From Alphaproteobacteria bacterium (GTDB taxonomy: Bacteria > Pseudomonadota > Alphaproteobacteria > Rhizobiales > Xanthobacteraceae), in assembly GCA_037200445.1 (NCBI GenBank), contig JBBCGH010000001.1, forward strand, positions 620,001 to 684,000: a DNA stretch of 64,000 nt. The letters are read 5' to 3'. The notes beneath the pieces are model-generated. The model did no database searches. It saw only the letters and a list, made by a program, of their open reading frames with translations, and had not been told where the DNA came from. Below are positions 25,705-33,801 of this stretch, one piece after another (positions within the stretch are counted from its first letter, which is position 1; each line of letters begins with the position of its first letter). Position numbers and translations under genes: made by a program.

Positions 25705-26303
25705 AGTTGCTTGTTGCGGTATTCGTAATCGTGCTGGCGACGCCCGCGCTCGCCGCCGACCCGCGCTACCCGGACTGGCCCTGCGCGCAGGCGAAGGTCC
25801 CGGAGCTTTCCGTCGCCGCCATGTGGGCCGGGCCGCCGATCGACGACGTGGCGAAATCCTGGGAGAGCGATCCGAAGGTGAAGGACCTCGTGCCGCGCAT
25901 CGCGCCACGCCGAACATCGCTCGAGGACGCACAGAAGTCCGTCACGGAGTTCATCACCGGCAGTGCGTCCGAGCGCGAGCAGAAAGCCAAATTATTGTTT
26001 GCCGGTCTGTTCGAACGGCTCAACCGCGAGCGCAGCGAAGTGATGAACGGGATCGATCGCGTCGCGCGCCACCAGAAGGACCTCGCCAACAAGATCAAGG
26101 CGGATGTCGCGGACCTGCACAGTGCGCAGGACGCCACGCCGCCGGATCAAGGCAAGATCGACCAGCTTGCTGCCCAAGTCGAATGGAGCACACGCATCTT
26201 CGAGGACCGGCGCAAGACCATCCGCTTCGTGTGCGAGGTCCCGGTGCAGATCGAGCAGCGGCTGTTCGCGCTTTCGCGCACGGTGCAGCAGGCGATGGAA
26301 TAG
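25701..26303 (+). CDS. Secreted helical hypothetical protein in the PQQ-ABC operon
   Basis: A 200-residue protein with a signal peptide (MKLLVAVFVIVLATPALA) and a mostly helical mature part. Residues about 95-170 look like a coiled coil (REQKAKLLFAGLFERLNRER). Two cysteines, one near the mature N-terminus (DWPCAQ) and one near the end (FVCEVP), could pair. It is the last gene of the five-gene overlapping operon and ends 13 bases from the convergent CXXCW gene. Its function is unknown. Confidence 0.7.
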   Translation: MKLLVAVFVIVLATPALAADPRYPDWPCAQAKVPELSVAAMWAGPPIDDVAKSWESDPKVKDLVPRIAPRRTSLEDAQKSVTEFITGSASEREQKAKLLFAGLFERLNRERSEVMNGIDRVARHQKDLANKIKADVADLHSAQDATPPDQGKIDQLAAQVEWSTRIFEDRRKTIRFVCEVPVQIEQRLFALSRTVQQAME

Positions 26304-26316
26304 AGCGCCCGGATCA

Positions 26317-26868
26317 TTATTCCGGCCGCGGCTCGGGCTTCGACTCCTTCAGCGGCAGCAGCGCGTCGTCCCAGCCGTCGGTGCCGTCCGGATACCAGGC
26401 GACATTCGTGTAACCCATCGCGCGTGCTCGCTTGGCGGCGTTCCATGACATCCAGCAATTGCGCAGGCAATAGAAGACGAGCAGCTTGCCGCGGTCGCCG
26501 CCGGAGACGCGTTCGAGGTTGGTGCGCAGATAGGATTCGGTGACAGCGGCCAGTGCTCCGTAGCCGGTGTCAGGCAGCCAGGTGCTGCCGGGGATGTTGA
26601 GGCGCGGCTTCTCGCGCCAGATCGTCCCGGGCGGCAGGCCCGGCGGGCGCGGTGGATGCGGCATCACGTCGACGAACACCGCATTTCCGGATTTCCAGAT
26701 CGCTTCCGCCTCGTCGGTGTCGACGACTTTCGCGCCGCGCAAGGTCGCGGGCGTAGGACTGCGGTAATCGTCGGTGCGATAACTGTCGGGCTCCGCCACG
26801 TCGGCGGCGCGCACTGCCGGTGCGAACACGAGCGCGCCGAGCACGAGGCTGAGCGCGAGGCGCGTCAT
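26317..26868 (-). CDS. PQQ-catabolism-associated CXXCW rhodanese-like protein
   Basis: A 183-residue exported protein (signal peptide ending near VRAAD) with a rhodanese-like fold and the hallmark CLRNCWMSW (CxxCW) where rhodanese has its active loop. The family is found only beside PQQ-dependent dehydrogenases. The two cysteines suggest a disulfide or sulfur-handling role in the periplasm, perhaps in maturation of the dehydrogenase or cytochrome. It overlaps the xoxJ gene by four bases. Confidence 0.86.
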   Translation of the reverse strand: MTRLALSLVLGALVFAPAVRAADVAEPDSYRTDDYRSPTPATLRGAKVVDTDEAEAIWKSGNAVFVDVMPHPPRPPGLPPGTIWREKPRLNIPGSTWLPDTGYGALAAVTESYLRTNLERVSGGDRGKLLVFYCLRNCWMSWNAAKRARAMGYTNVAWYPDGTDGWDDALLPLKESKPEPRPE

Positions 26869-27743
26869 GGCTTGCGGTCGAGCGAACTCTCGGTGATCGG
26901 CTGGTCCTTCTCATCCAGGAGCGGCACGCCGAAACCGATCAGGAGTTTGTTGATCTCGGGCTGGTTTTCCTGGATCAGCCGGTTGAGCTGACGCTTCCAG
27001 TTCTGGTCCGCGCCGCGAACCCCCATCGCGATACGATAAGAGAGTTGCGGGCCGCCACTATCCTTGAGCAGCGGCACCACTTTCAGGCCTGCAGCGCGTC
27101 CATGATAACCGGCCATCGGCCCCCACAGGACACCGACGTCGATCTCGCCGGATTGCAAATCCTTGATCATCGCCTCGGCCGACGAGTCGATGCGCGTGTC
27201 GACCATCAGCGCGTAGGGCTTCGCCCTGCCAAGCAGGCTTTCTTTCGCGAGGTAGGTCGCCGGCGGCGTGCCTGCGACGATACCGATGCGCTTCTGCTTC
27301 AGACGCTCATCGGAGAGGCGGTCGAGCCCGTCGAGCTCGCCCGGCTTGTAGACCAGCGCATAGGCCGTCCGATAATACGGGTTGGTGCTCTGCACCAGAT
27401 CGTCACCCTGCGGGAAGCCCATGATGACATCGCAGCGGTGCGACCCGAGCGTCATGCGCACGAAGCCGGTCGCTTGCGGGAAGTAGGCGTAGGCGAGCCG
27501 CTTATGGAGCTTCTCGGCGAACAGCTCGGCGAGTTTGTTCTCGAAGCCTTCGCCCTTTTCGTTCGAGAACGGCAGATTGTGCGGATCGGCACAAACGCGC
27601 AGCACATTGGGATCGACCAACTCGATCGAAAGGTCGGGCGCCTCTCGCCCGGGCGGCGGCGCGCCCTGCGCCCATGCGGGCGCGGTCAGCCAACACAGCG
27701 TGAGGACCCAGGCGATTCCGTAAGTCGGCGCACGCTCAACCAT
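26865..27743 (-). CDS. xoxJ: Quinoprotein-dehydrogenase-associated periplasmic binding protein (XoxJ/MxaJ)
   Basis: A 292-residue exported protein of the bacterial extracellular solute-binding protein 3 fold (LRVCADPHNLPFSNEKGEGF at the mature N-terminus, then SHRCDVIMGFPQGDDL). MxaJ/XoxJ proteins assist methanol dehydrogenase, probably in maturation of the apoenzyme, rather than transport. ATG 27743 was chosen: the signal peptide WVLTLCWLTAPAWAQG follows and the open frame upstream does not fit. It lies 65 bases after xoxG. Confidence 0.88.
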   Translation of the reverse strand: MVERAPTYGIAWVLTLCWLTAPAWAQGAPPPGREAPDLSIELVDPNVLRVCADPHNLPFSNEKGEGFENKLAELFAEKLHKRLAYAYFPQATGFVRMTLGSHRCDVIMGFPQGDDLVQSTNPYYRTAYALVYKPGELDGLDRLSDERLKQKRIGIVAGTPPATYLAKESLLGRAKPYALMVDTRIDSSAEAMIKDLQSGEIDVGVLWGPMAGYHGRAAGLKVVPLLKDSGGPQLSYRIAMGVRGADQNWKRQLNRLIQENQPEINKLLIGFGVPLLDEKDQPITESSLDRKP

Positions 27744-27808
27744 CTCGCTCAAGACTCCAACACTGCGGGGCTCTTGCCGGCGGCCGCCCCAGGCGCCCCG
27801 CCCTCCGA

Positions 27809-28330
27809 TCAGTTCGTGCCGATGCAGGCCTCTTCGGCCTTGGTATAGGCCTCCGGCTTCGGCTCGCGCTTGGCCGGCCGCTGGCGGGGCCACGCGTCGT
27901 TGGCGCGCGCGCGCAGGTAGACGTAGAGATCGTCCATATAGCAGGAGACGTTCGGGTTATCGCCGAACGCAGGCATCACGCTGTCCTGCGAGGTGCTGAC
28001 GTTCTTGCGTCCGCTCGCCACCACGCCGAGGAAGTCGCCATAGCTCATCGTCTTGAGCGAGTTCTTCAGCGCGGGCGCGTAGGTCGACCCTTCGCCGTCG
28101 GGGCCGTGGCAGACGTGGCACTCCGAGTGGTAACGGCGGTAGCCCGAATAGGTGTACCAGTCGACCGTACCGTCCGCCTGGATCTTGTAGGTCGGGTTGC
28201 CTTCCTTATCGAGATATTTGCCGTCTTCCTGCTTCACGGCGGCCGGATCGCCCGAGCCGTCCGCACGCGCCACATTCGATCCGATTGCGATCGCAACCGC
28301 GATCGCCGCAGCAACCAGACACAGTCTCAC
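27809..28330 (-). CDS. xoxG: c-type cytochrome, methanol-dehydrogenase electron acceptor (XoxG)
   Basis: A 173-residue exported cytochrome with one heme site, CHVCH, around residue 70, and a probable axial Met in SVMPAFGDNPNV. The N-terminal mature stretch GKYLDKEGNPTYKI and the TVDWYTYSGYRRYHSEC lead-in are typical of methanol-metabolism cytochromes. XoxG takes electrons from XoxF and passes them to the respiratory chain. A 13-bp hairpin lies between it and xoxF. Confidence 0.9.
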   Translation of the reverse strand: MRLCLVAAAIAVAIAIGSNVARADGSGDPAAVKQEDGKYLDKEGNPTYKIQADGTVDWYTYSGYRRYHSECHVCHGPDGEGSTYAPALKNSLKTMSYGDFLGVVASGRKNVSTSQDSVMPAFGDNPNVSCYMDDLYVYLRARANDAWPRQRPAKREPKPEAYTKAEEACIGTN

Positions 28331-28364
28331 GAGCGTTTCCTTTGCATCGAGGGCCGACGAGTTT

Positions 28365-28394
28365 CCCGGCGCGTCACGGAGGTGACGCGCCGGG
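28365..28394 (-). terminator. Perfect 13-bp hairpin between xoxF and xoxG
   Basis: CCCGGCGCGTCAC and GTGACGCGCCGGG are separated by a 4-base loop. The hairpin lies 28 bases after the xoxF stop and 34 before the xoxG start. On the minus strand it is followed by AAAC, not a T-run, so it is better seen as a partial terminator or 3' mRNA stabiliser that raises xoxF over xoxG levels. Confidence 0.55.
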
Positions 28395-28422
28395 GCTCAT
28401 TTCGTTGCAGCCTGCGATGCTC

Positions 28423-30228
28423 TCAGTTCGGCAGTGTGAACACGGTGAGCGCGCCGCCGAGCGCCGTGTAGTTGCGCAGACCGGCGTAGCCGCCGACCGC
28501 GCCCAACCCGGCCGTCGGATCGGTCAGGCCTGCCGCAAGGCCGATGCCGGCCCAGCCGCCCACGCCCGACAGGATCGCGACGTACTGCTTGCCGCCCTGC
28601 TCGTAGGTCATCACGTTGCCGATGATGCCGGACGGGGTCTTGAACTTGTACAGTTCCTTGCCCGTCTTGGCATCGACCGCCTTCAGGTAGCCCTCGAGGG
28701 TTCCGTAGAACACGACGCCGCCGGCTGTCGCGAGCGCGCCGGACCACACGGAGAACTGCTCCTTGTTGGACCACACGATCTTGCCGGTCTTGCCGTCCCA
28801 CGCGATGAAGTTACCCATGTGGGTCTCGCCTTGCGGCGGGTACATGGAGAGCGTTGCACCGACGTAGGGCTGCCCCGCGGTGTAGCGTACGCGGAACGGC
28901 TCATAGTCCATGCAGACGTGGTTGGTCGGGACGTAGAACAGCTGCGTATCCGGCGAGTAGGCCGCCGGCTGCTCGTCTTTGCTGCCGAGCGCGGCCGGGC
29001 AGATGTTCTTGGAGTTCACGTCCTCGCCGTTGTGTTCGGTCGAATACTGCGGAACGACCGCGGGCCGTCCGTAGGTCGGCGAGCTCTTGTTCATGTCGAC
29101 GCCGGTGGTCCAGTTGACCTTCGGATCGAACTTTTCGGCGACGAGCAGCTCGCCGTTGGTGCGGTCGAGCGTGTAGCCGAGGCCGTTACGATCGAAGTGC
29201 GTCAGCAGCTTGCGCGGCTGGCCGCCAACCGTCTGGTCGGTGAGGATCATCTCGTTGACGCCGTCAAAGTCCCACTCGTCGTGAGGCGTCATCTGATAGA
29301 CCCAGCGGACCGCGCCGGTGTCGACATCGCGCGCCCAGATCGCCATGGACCAGCGATTGTCGCCCGGGCGCTGCTTCGGATTCCAGGTCGAAGGATTGCC
29401 CGACCCGTAATACATCAGGTTGAGCTCGGGATCGTAGGAATACCAGCCCCACGTGGTGCCGCCGCCGATCTTCCACTGCTCGCCCTGCCAGGTGTTGGTG
29501 CCGGAGTCCTTGCCGACCGGCTTGCCGAGGTGCGTGGTCTTCGCCGGGTCGATCAGCGTGTCGCTGTCCGGGCCCATCGAATAACCGCGCCATACCTGCT
29601 TGCCGTCCTTGATGTTGTAGGCGGTCACCGAACCACGAACGCCGAACTCGCCGCCCGAGATGCCGATGATGACCTTGTCCTTGAACACGTGCGGAGCCGA
29701 CGTGCCGGTCTCGCCCTTGCCAGGATCGCCATTCTTCACCGACCACACGACCGCACCGGTCTTCGCATCGAGCGCGACGACCGTCGTGTCGGCCTGATGC
29801 AGGAAGATCTTGCCGTCCGCGTAGGCGACGCCACGATTGACCGTGTCGCAGCACATCACCGGAATGACGTTCGGATCCTGCTTCGGCTCGTACTTCCAGA
29901 CGATCTTGTTCTCGTCTTTCAGGTTGAGCGCGTAGACGATGTTCGGAAACGCAGTGTGCAGGTACATCATGTCGCCGACCACGAGCGGATTGCCTTCGTG
30001 ACCGCGCAAAACGCCGGTCGAAAACGTCCAGGCAACCTGTAGCTTGCCGACGTTATCAGCCGTGATCTGCTTCAGCGTCGAGTAGCGGGTGTTCGCGAAG
30101 TTGCCCGCGGGCTGTGCCCATTGCTTGCCGTCTTGTTGCAGCTTCGCCAGTTCGTCATTAGCGCTTGCGGAGCCCGCAACGCAGATAGCCGCGGTACCCA
30201 AGCACAACACACTCAAGATGTGGCGCAT
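28423..30228 (-). CDS. xoxF: Lanthanide-dependent methanol dehydrogenase XoxF
   Basis: A 601-residue periplasmic PQQ quinoprotein with an eight-bladed propeller that oxidises methanol to formaldehyde (or formate). Residues 1-22 form a signal peptide. The vicinal disulfide pair is Cys126-Cys127 ([11 protein letters not shown]). [10 protein letters not shown] supplies the catalytic Asp320 and, two residues on, Asp322; this extra Asp replaces Ala of calcium-type MxaF and marks the lanthanide enzyme. ATG 30228 has GGAGG seven bases upstream; ATG 30231 is equally possible. It leads the xoxF-xoxG-xoxJ-CXXCW transcript. No mxaF or mxaI gene is present. Confidence 0.96.
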   Translation of the reverse strand: MRHILSVLCLGTAAICVAGSASANDELAKLQQDGKQWAQPAGNFANTRYSTLKQITADNVGKLQVAWTFSTGVLRGHEGNPLVVGDMMYLHTAFPNIVYALNLKDENKIVWKYEPKQDPNVIPVMCCDTVNRGVAYADGKIFLHQADTTVVALDAKTGAVVWSVKNGDPGKGETGTSAPHVFKDKVIIGISGGEFGVRGSVTAYNIKDGKQVWRGYSMGPDSDTLIDPAKTTHLGKPVGKDSGTNTWQGEQWKIGGGTTWGWYSYDPELNLMYYGSGNPSTWNPKQRPGDNRWSMAIWARDVDTGAVRWVYQMTPHDEWDFDGVNEMILTDQTVGGQPRKLLTHFDRNGLGYTLDRTNGELLVAEKFDPKVNWTTGVDMNKSSPTYGRPAVVPQYSTEHNGEDVNSKNICPAALGSKDEQPAAYSPDTQLFYVPTNHVCMDYEPFRVRYTAGQPYVGATLSMYPPQGETHMGNFIAWDGKTGKIVWSNKEQFSVWSGALATAGGVVFYGTLEGYLKAVDAKTGKELYKFKTPSGIIGNVMTYEQGGKQYVAILSGVGGWAGIGLAAGLTDPTAGLGAVGGYAGLRNYTALGGALTVFTLPN

Positions 30229-30231
30229 CAT

Positions 30232-30576
30232 TAGTCCTCCCTGCGACGTCGTCGTTAGGGTGTACCGAGGAGAGCGCGCCCAACCAGCATGCCAACCCGG
30301 CACAAGCCCGTCTTGGGAAGAATCTCCGGCAGCGTGTCACAGCCCTAGCAAGGCATGAGGGGCATTTACTCGATGCCCGCCGTAAGCTTTCGAAGAAACG
30401 TCGGCGTTCCCTATAGGCCGACGCCCTTGAAGCCGGAAACCTGATAAAGTCTAGGCCCGTGATTTTTTGCGCGCAACAGAAATTCGGTACGCGGTTGCCG
30501 CGGCAGTCCAGCCTTCGCTGCCCAACATTTACCGCACACCTCGGTGGGACGCGTGCGAACACAAGCGCGTGATGCG
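30232..30576. promoter_or_regulatory. Divergent promoter region of xoxF and the metallo-hydrolase gene
   Basis: These 345 bases carry no gene. An inverted repeat GGGCAT-N7-ATGCCC lies at 30360-30378, about 130 bases before the xoxF start. No convincing -35/-10 pair was found on either strand. Lanthanide- and MoxYX-type control of xoxF is known in other methylotrophs and would act here. Confidence 0.4.
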
Positions 30577-31527
30577 ATGACAGAACTGCGACAACGATTT
30601 GCCCGTATTGCCGCGCTGATTGTATTTCTGGCGTTTGTGCAGTGCGGCGCTTCGCCTCTTGCAGCCGATGGCGAGGCAAATCCGCTGCCCGTGCAGCAAA
30701 TCGCGGCAGGCGTTTTTGCATACCAGGGCGCCGTCGCCCTGATGACGCGGGAGAACCAGGGCGCGATCGCCAATCTGGGCTTTGTGGTGGGCAACGATGC
30801 GGTTGCCGTGATCGATACCGGCGGGAGCGTTTTAGAGGGGCGGCGGCTTCTTGCCGCAATCAAGGCGGTCACCGGCAAACCGGTGCGGTACGTGATCAAC
30901 ACGCACGTGCATCCCGACCATGTGTTTGGCAATGCGGCGTTCGAGGGTGCGATTGTGGTCGGCCACAAGAACCTGCCGCGTGCGCTCGCGGCGCGCGGGC
31001 AATTCTACCTCGATACGTTTCGCCGCAGCCTTGGTGAGGATGCGCTAGCCGACGTCAGAATCGTTGTGCCGACGCTCCTCGTGGACAACGAGATGACGCT
31101 CGATCTCGGGGGACGCACCCTGCGCCTCAAGGCTTGGCGCGCGGCCCACACCGACAACGACCTCACGGTATTCGACGAGGCGACACAAACTTTGTTTTCC
31201 GGCGACCTCGTATTTCTGAGGCACCTCCCCGTGCTCGACGGCAGCATACGGGGCTGGCTTGCGCTGCTCGATGAGCTCGCGCGCATTCCGGCGTTGCGCG
31301 TCGTCCCGGGGCACGGACCGGTCACGCCTTGGCCGGCGGCGATCGAAGACGAGCGCCGTTACCTCCAACGCATCGCCGGCGACGTTCGCGCCTCGATCAA
31401 GCGCGGTGAGCCGATTGCCGCCGCGGCCCGGCAGGCCGGCGAAAGCGAACGCAGCGCCTGGGACCTGTTCGACGAGAGCAATGCGCGCAACGCGACCGCG
31501 GCCTACTCGGAACTGGAGTGGGAATAG
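30577..31527 (+). CDS. Quinoprotein relay system zinc metallo-hydrolase (SoxH-like)
   Basis: A 316-residue exported metallo-beta-lactamase-fold protein. The zinc motif THVHPDH is around residue 110; further ligands are His in AHTDND, Asp in LFSGDLVF and His in VVPGHGPV. The family is found beside PQQ dehydrogenases together with the SoxYZ-like carrier encoded next. It may hydrolyse a thiol- or sulfur-bound intermediate on that carrier, but no reaction is established. ATG 30577 was chosen over an upstream ATG at 30544 because the signal-like hydrophobic segment follows it. Confidence 0.82.
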   Translation: MTELRQRFARIAALIVFLAFVQCGASPLAADGEANPLPVQQIAAGVFAYQGAVALMTRENQGAIANLGFVVGNDAVAVIDTGGSVLEGRRLLAAIKAVTGKPVRYVINTHVHPDHVFGNAAFEGAIVVGHKNLPRALAARGQFYLDTFRRSLGEDALADVRIVVPTLLVDNEMTLDLGGRTLRLKAWRAAHTDNDLTVFDEATQTLFSGDLVFLRHLPVLDGSIRGWLALLDELARIPALRVVPGHGPVTPWPAAIEDERRYLQRIAGDVRASIKRGEPIAAAARQAGESERSAWDLFDESNARNATAAYSELEWE

Positions 31528-31595
31528 CCGAAACGCGCCGAATAGCGTATACTTCCGGTCAATCTGTTCCGCGTCCGCACGCAGGAGCGAACTCA

Positions 31596-32405
31596 ATGAT
31601 CCGACATGCCTTCGCGCTGGCACTCGCAGCCTGTTTCGCATCGGCGCAGCCCGTCTGCGCCGCGGAGGCTGACGACGCGTGGGTTTCGCTGGCAAATGAC
31701 GTGTTCAAGGGACGGCCGCTCGTCGACGGCACCGGCCTCGTCGGGCTTGAGATGCCGGCGCGTGCGGAGGATGCCGCGATCGTGCCGGTCACGATGCGGA
31801 TCACGCTGCCGGCCGGGGATGCCCGCGCGCTCAAGGCGCTCACGCTTGTGATCGATGAAAACCCGGCGCCGGTCGCCGCGACCTTCAGGATCGCCGAAGG
31901 CGCCGGCATCTCGACGATCTCGACGCGCGTGCGCGTCAACGCTTACACCAACGTGCATGCCGTGGCGGAGTTGAGCGACGGGCAGCTTTACATGGTCAAG
32001 ACCTATGTGAAGGCCTCGGGCGGCTGCGCCGCGCCGGCCGCCAAGAACGCCGACGAAGCGGTCGCGAGCCTCGGGCAGATGAAATTCCGTCAGTTCGCGA
32101 AGGCGGGGGAGGGGCCTGCGAGCGCACCGCGCGAAGCCCAGATCATGATCCGCCATCCGAACAATTCGGGCCTTCAGCGCGATCAGGTGACGCTGCTCTA
32201 CATCCCGCCGTTCTTCGTGAACGAGATGAATGTCTGGCAGGGTGACAAGCTTCTGTTCAGCATGGAGGGCGGAATCTCGATTTCGGAGGATCCGAACTTC
32301 CGCTTCGATTTCCGGTCCAACGGCGCCGGCATGTTCCGTGTCGAAGCCAAGGACACCGAGGGCAAGGTCTATCGCCGCGATTGGCCGGCCGGCAGCGAGA
32401 TGTAG
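31596..32405 (+). CDS. Quinoprotein-associated SoxYZ-like carrier protein
   Basis: A 269-residue exported protein that fuses a SoxY-like domain (about residues 25-160) and a SoxZ-like domain (about 170-269). The SoxY swinging-arm cysteine is kept as SGGCAAP at the end of the first domain. In sulfur oxidation this cysteine carries sulfur intermediates; no other Sox enzyme is present here, so the carrier likely has a different cargo linked to methanol oxidation. The SoxZ part reads MIRHPNNSGLQRDQV, then PPFFVNEMNVWQGDKLLF. It lies 68 bases after the metallo-hydrolase. Confidence 0.85.
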   Translation: MIRHAFALALAACFASAQPVCAAEADDAWVSLANDVFKGRPLVDGTGLVGLEMPARAEDAAIVPVTMRITLPAGDARALKALTLVIDENPAPVAATFRIAEGAGISTISTRVRVNAYTNVHAVAELSDGQLYMVKTYVKASGGCAAPAAKNADEAVASLGQMKFRQFAKAGEGPASAPREAQIMIRHPNNSGLQRDQVTLLYIPPFFVNEMNVWQGDKLLFSMEGGISISEDPNFRFDFRSNGAGMFRVEAKDTEGKVYRRDWPAGSEM

Positions 32406-32753
32406 CTAGAAACAGCGCACCTCCGCCTCGGCCTGGGCCCGGCGCAGATCGTTGACGGCGGTCCTCGCCTGTTCGGTCGAGCGGAACTGGGCGCCGAGAT
32501 TGCCGATCGTCTGCGACATGCTGAGCACGGTCTCGGCCGTGACATAGCGCTCGTACGGCAGGACCGACGCAATGATGTCGATCGAGCAGGAGCACCGGTC
32601 CAATGCGGGCCGCGTGTCGCCGTTCGCCTTCATGCAGGCGAAAACATATTCGGCACGCGCGGAGGTCGGATAGTCATTCAGGTCCTGCGCGCGGACGCAT
32701 GGCGTAGCGAGCAACGCCAAGAATGCACCGAGCGCGATTGCCCTGCGTCGCAT
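32406..32753 (-). CDS. Small secreted cysteine-containing hypothetical protein
   Basis: A 115-residue exported protein (signal peptide MRRRAIALGAFLALLATPCVRAQ). The mature part has the cysteine cluster CMKANG, then DRCSCSID, and a C-terminal VRCF, which suggests disulfides. The start at 32753 has GGAAG just upstream. It is convergent with the SoxYZ gene (stops adjacent) and divergent from the next ABC transporter. Proteins like it recur near xoxF genes in my recollection; function unknown. Confidence 0.65.
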   Translation of the reverse strand: MRRRAIALGAFLALLATPCVRAQDLNDYPTSARAEYVFACMKANGDTRPALDRCSCSIDIIASVLPYERYVTAETVLSMSQTIGNLGAQFRSTEQARTAVNDLRRAQAEAEVRCF

Positions 32754-32841
32754 TGCTTCCTGTCCTTCTCGACCCAGCCCTATATAACATCGGACCGCGC
32801 GCTCAACAGACAGCGATTGCGCGCCAGGAACGAGCGATCTG

Positions 32842-33801
32842 ATGCGCTTGCTCATCTGCTTCATACTCGCGCTTGTGATTTCCGCCCCTCCGGCGCGGGC
32901 GGAGACCATCCGCCTTGCGATCCAGAGGACCGGAACGGTTGCGTGGGAACTCGCGGTCATCCGCGCCCACGGTCTCGACAAGCAGGCCGGCCTCGATATC
33001 GCGCCGCTCGAACTTGCCTCGCCGGAGGCGGGCAAGATCGCGCTGCGCGCAGGCTCGGCCGACATCATCGTGTCCGACTGGTTGTGGGTGTCGCGGGAGC
33101 GCGCGCTCGGCGCAAAGCTTGTATTCTATCCGTACTCGAGCGCCCTTGGCGCCGTCATGGTGCCGGCGGGCTCCTCGCTGAAAAGTCTCGCCGATCTGAA
33201 AGGGCGCTCGCTCGCGGTCGCAGGCGGACCGCTCGACAAGAGCTGGCTCCTGCTGCAGGGCGCGCTCAGGCAGGACGGCATCGATTTGAAGACGCAGGCG
33301 ACCGTCAATTATGGCGCGCCCGCGCTGCTCGCCGAGAAGGCCGCGCGCGGCGAGTTCGACGCAATCCTCAATTACTGGAATTTCAGCGCCGCACTCGAAG
33401 CGCGCGAGATGCGGCGGCTTGCCGGCATCGACGAGATATTGCCCAAGCTTGGGGTGACCGCCAGACCTGCAATGATCGGTTACATCTTCGACGAGACGTG
33501 GGCGGCCCGGAATCGCGGCACACTGGAGCGGTTTCTCGAAGTTACGCGCAGGGCAAAGGAGATTCTGGCGAGCTCCGACGCCGAGTGGCAGCGCATCGCA
33601 CCGTTGATCGGCACAAGCGATCCCGCCACGCTTGCGGTCTACCGCAACCGCTACCGCGAGGGCATCCCGCGCCGTCCGATCGCGGACGAAGAGGCCGATG
33701 CGCGCGCCCTCTATCATGTGCTCGCGAGGCTCGGCGGCACCGAGTTGGTCGGATCCGCCACCGAGCTTGCGCCAGGCACTTTCTATCGGGCTGGCGAATG
33801 A
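32842..33801 (+). CDS. ABC transporter substrate-binding protein (nitrate/sulfonate/taurine type) in xox cluster
   Basis: A 319-residue periplasmic binding protein with signal peptide (MRLLICFILALVISAPPARA). The fold is that of SsuA/TauA-like proteins: RTGTVAWELAVIRAHGLD, IALRAGSADIIVSDWLW, LKGRSLAVAGGP. The permease gene overlaps its stop. The ligand cannot be read; position next to xoxF genes suggests a compound linked to methanol oxidation, which is inference. Confidence 0.85.
   Translation: MRLLICFILALVISAPPARAETIRLAIQRTGTVAWELAVIRAHGLDKQAGLDIAPLELASPEAGKIALRAGSADIIVSDWLWVSRERALGAKLVFYPYSSALGAVMVPAGSSLKSLADLKGRSLAVAGGPLDKSWLLLQGALRQDGIDLKTQATVNYGAPALLAEKAARGEFDAILNYWNFSAALEAREMRRLAGIDEILPKLGVTARPAMIGYIFDETWAARNRGTLERFLEVTRRAKEILASSDAEWQRIAPLIGTSDPATLAVYRNRYREGIPRRPIADEEADARALYHVLARLGGTELVGSATELAPGTFYRAGE

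Noticed and set aside
28423-30228. Calcium-type MxaF or ethanol-type ExaA assignment
   Set aside because: The extra Asp322 after the catalytic Asp and the xoxG/xoxJ neighbours favour XoxF; an ExaA would show different surrounding genes.
30232-30576. Sigma-54-like element upstream of xoxF (minus strand TTGGCATGCTGGTTGGG)
   Set aside because: The -24 part fits, but the -12 GC is missing, so it does not meet the consensus.
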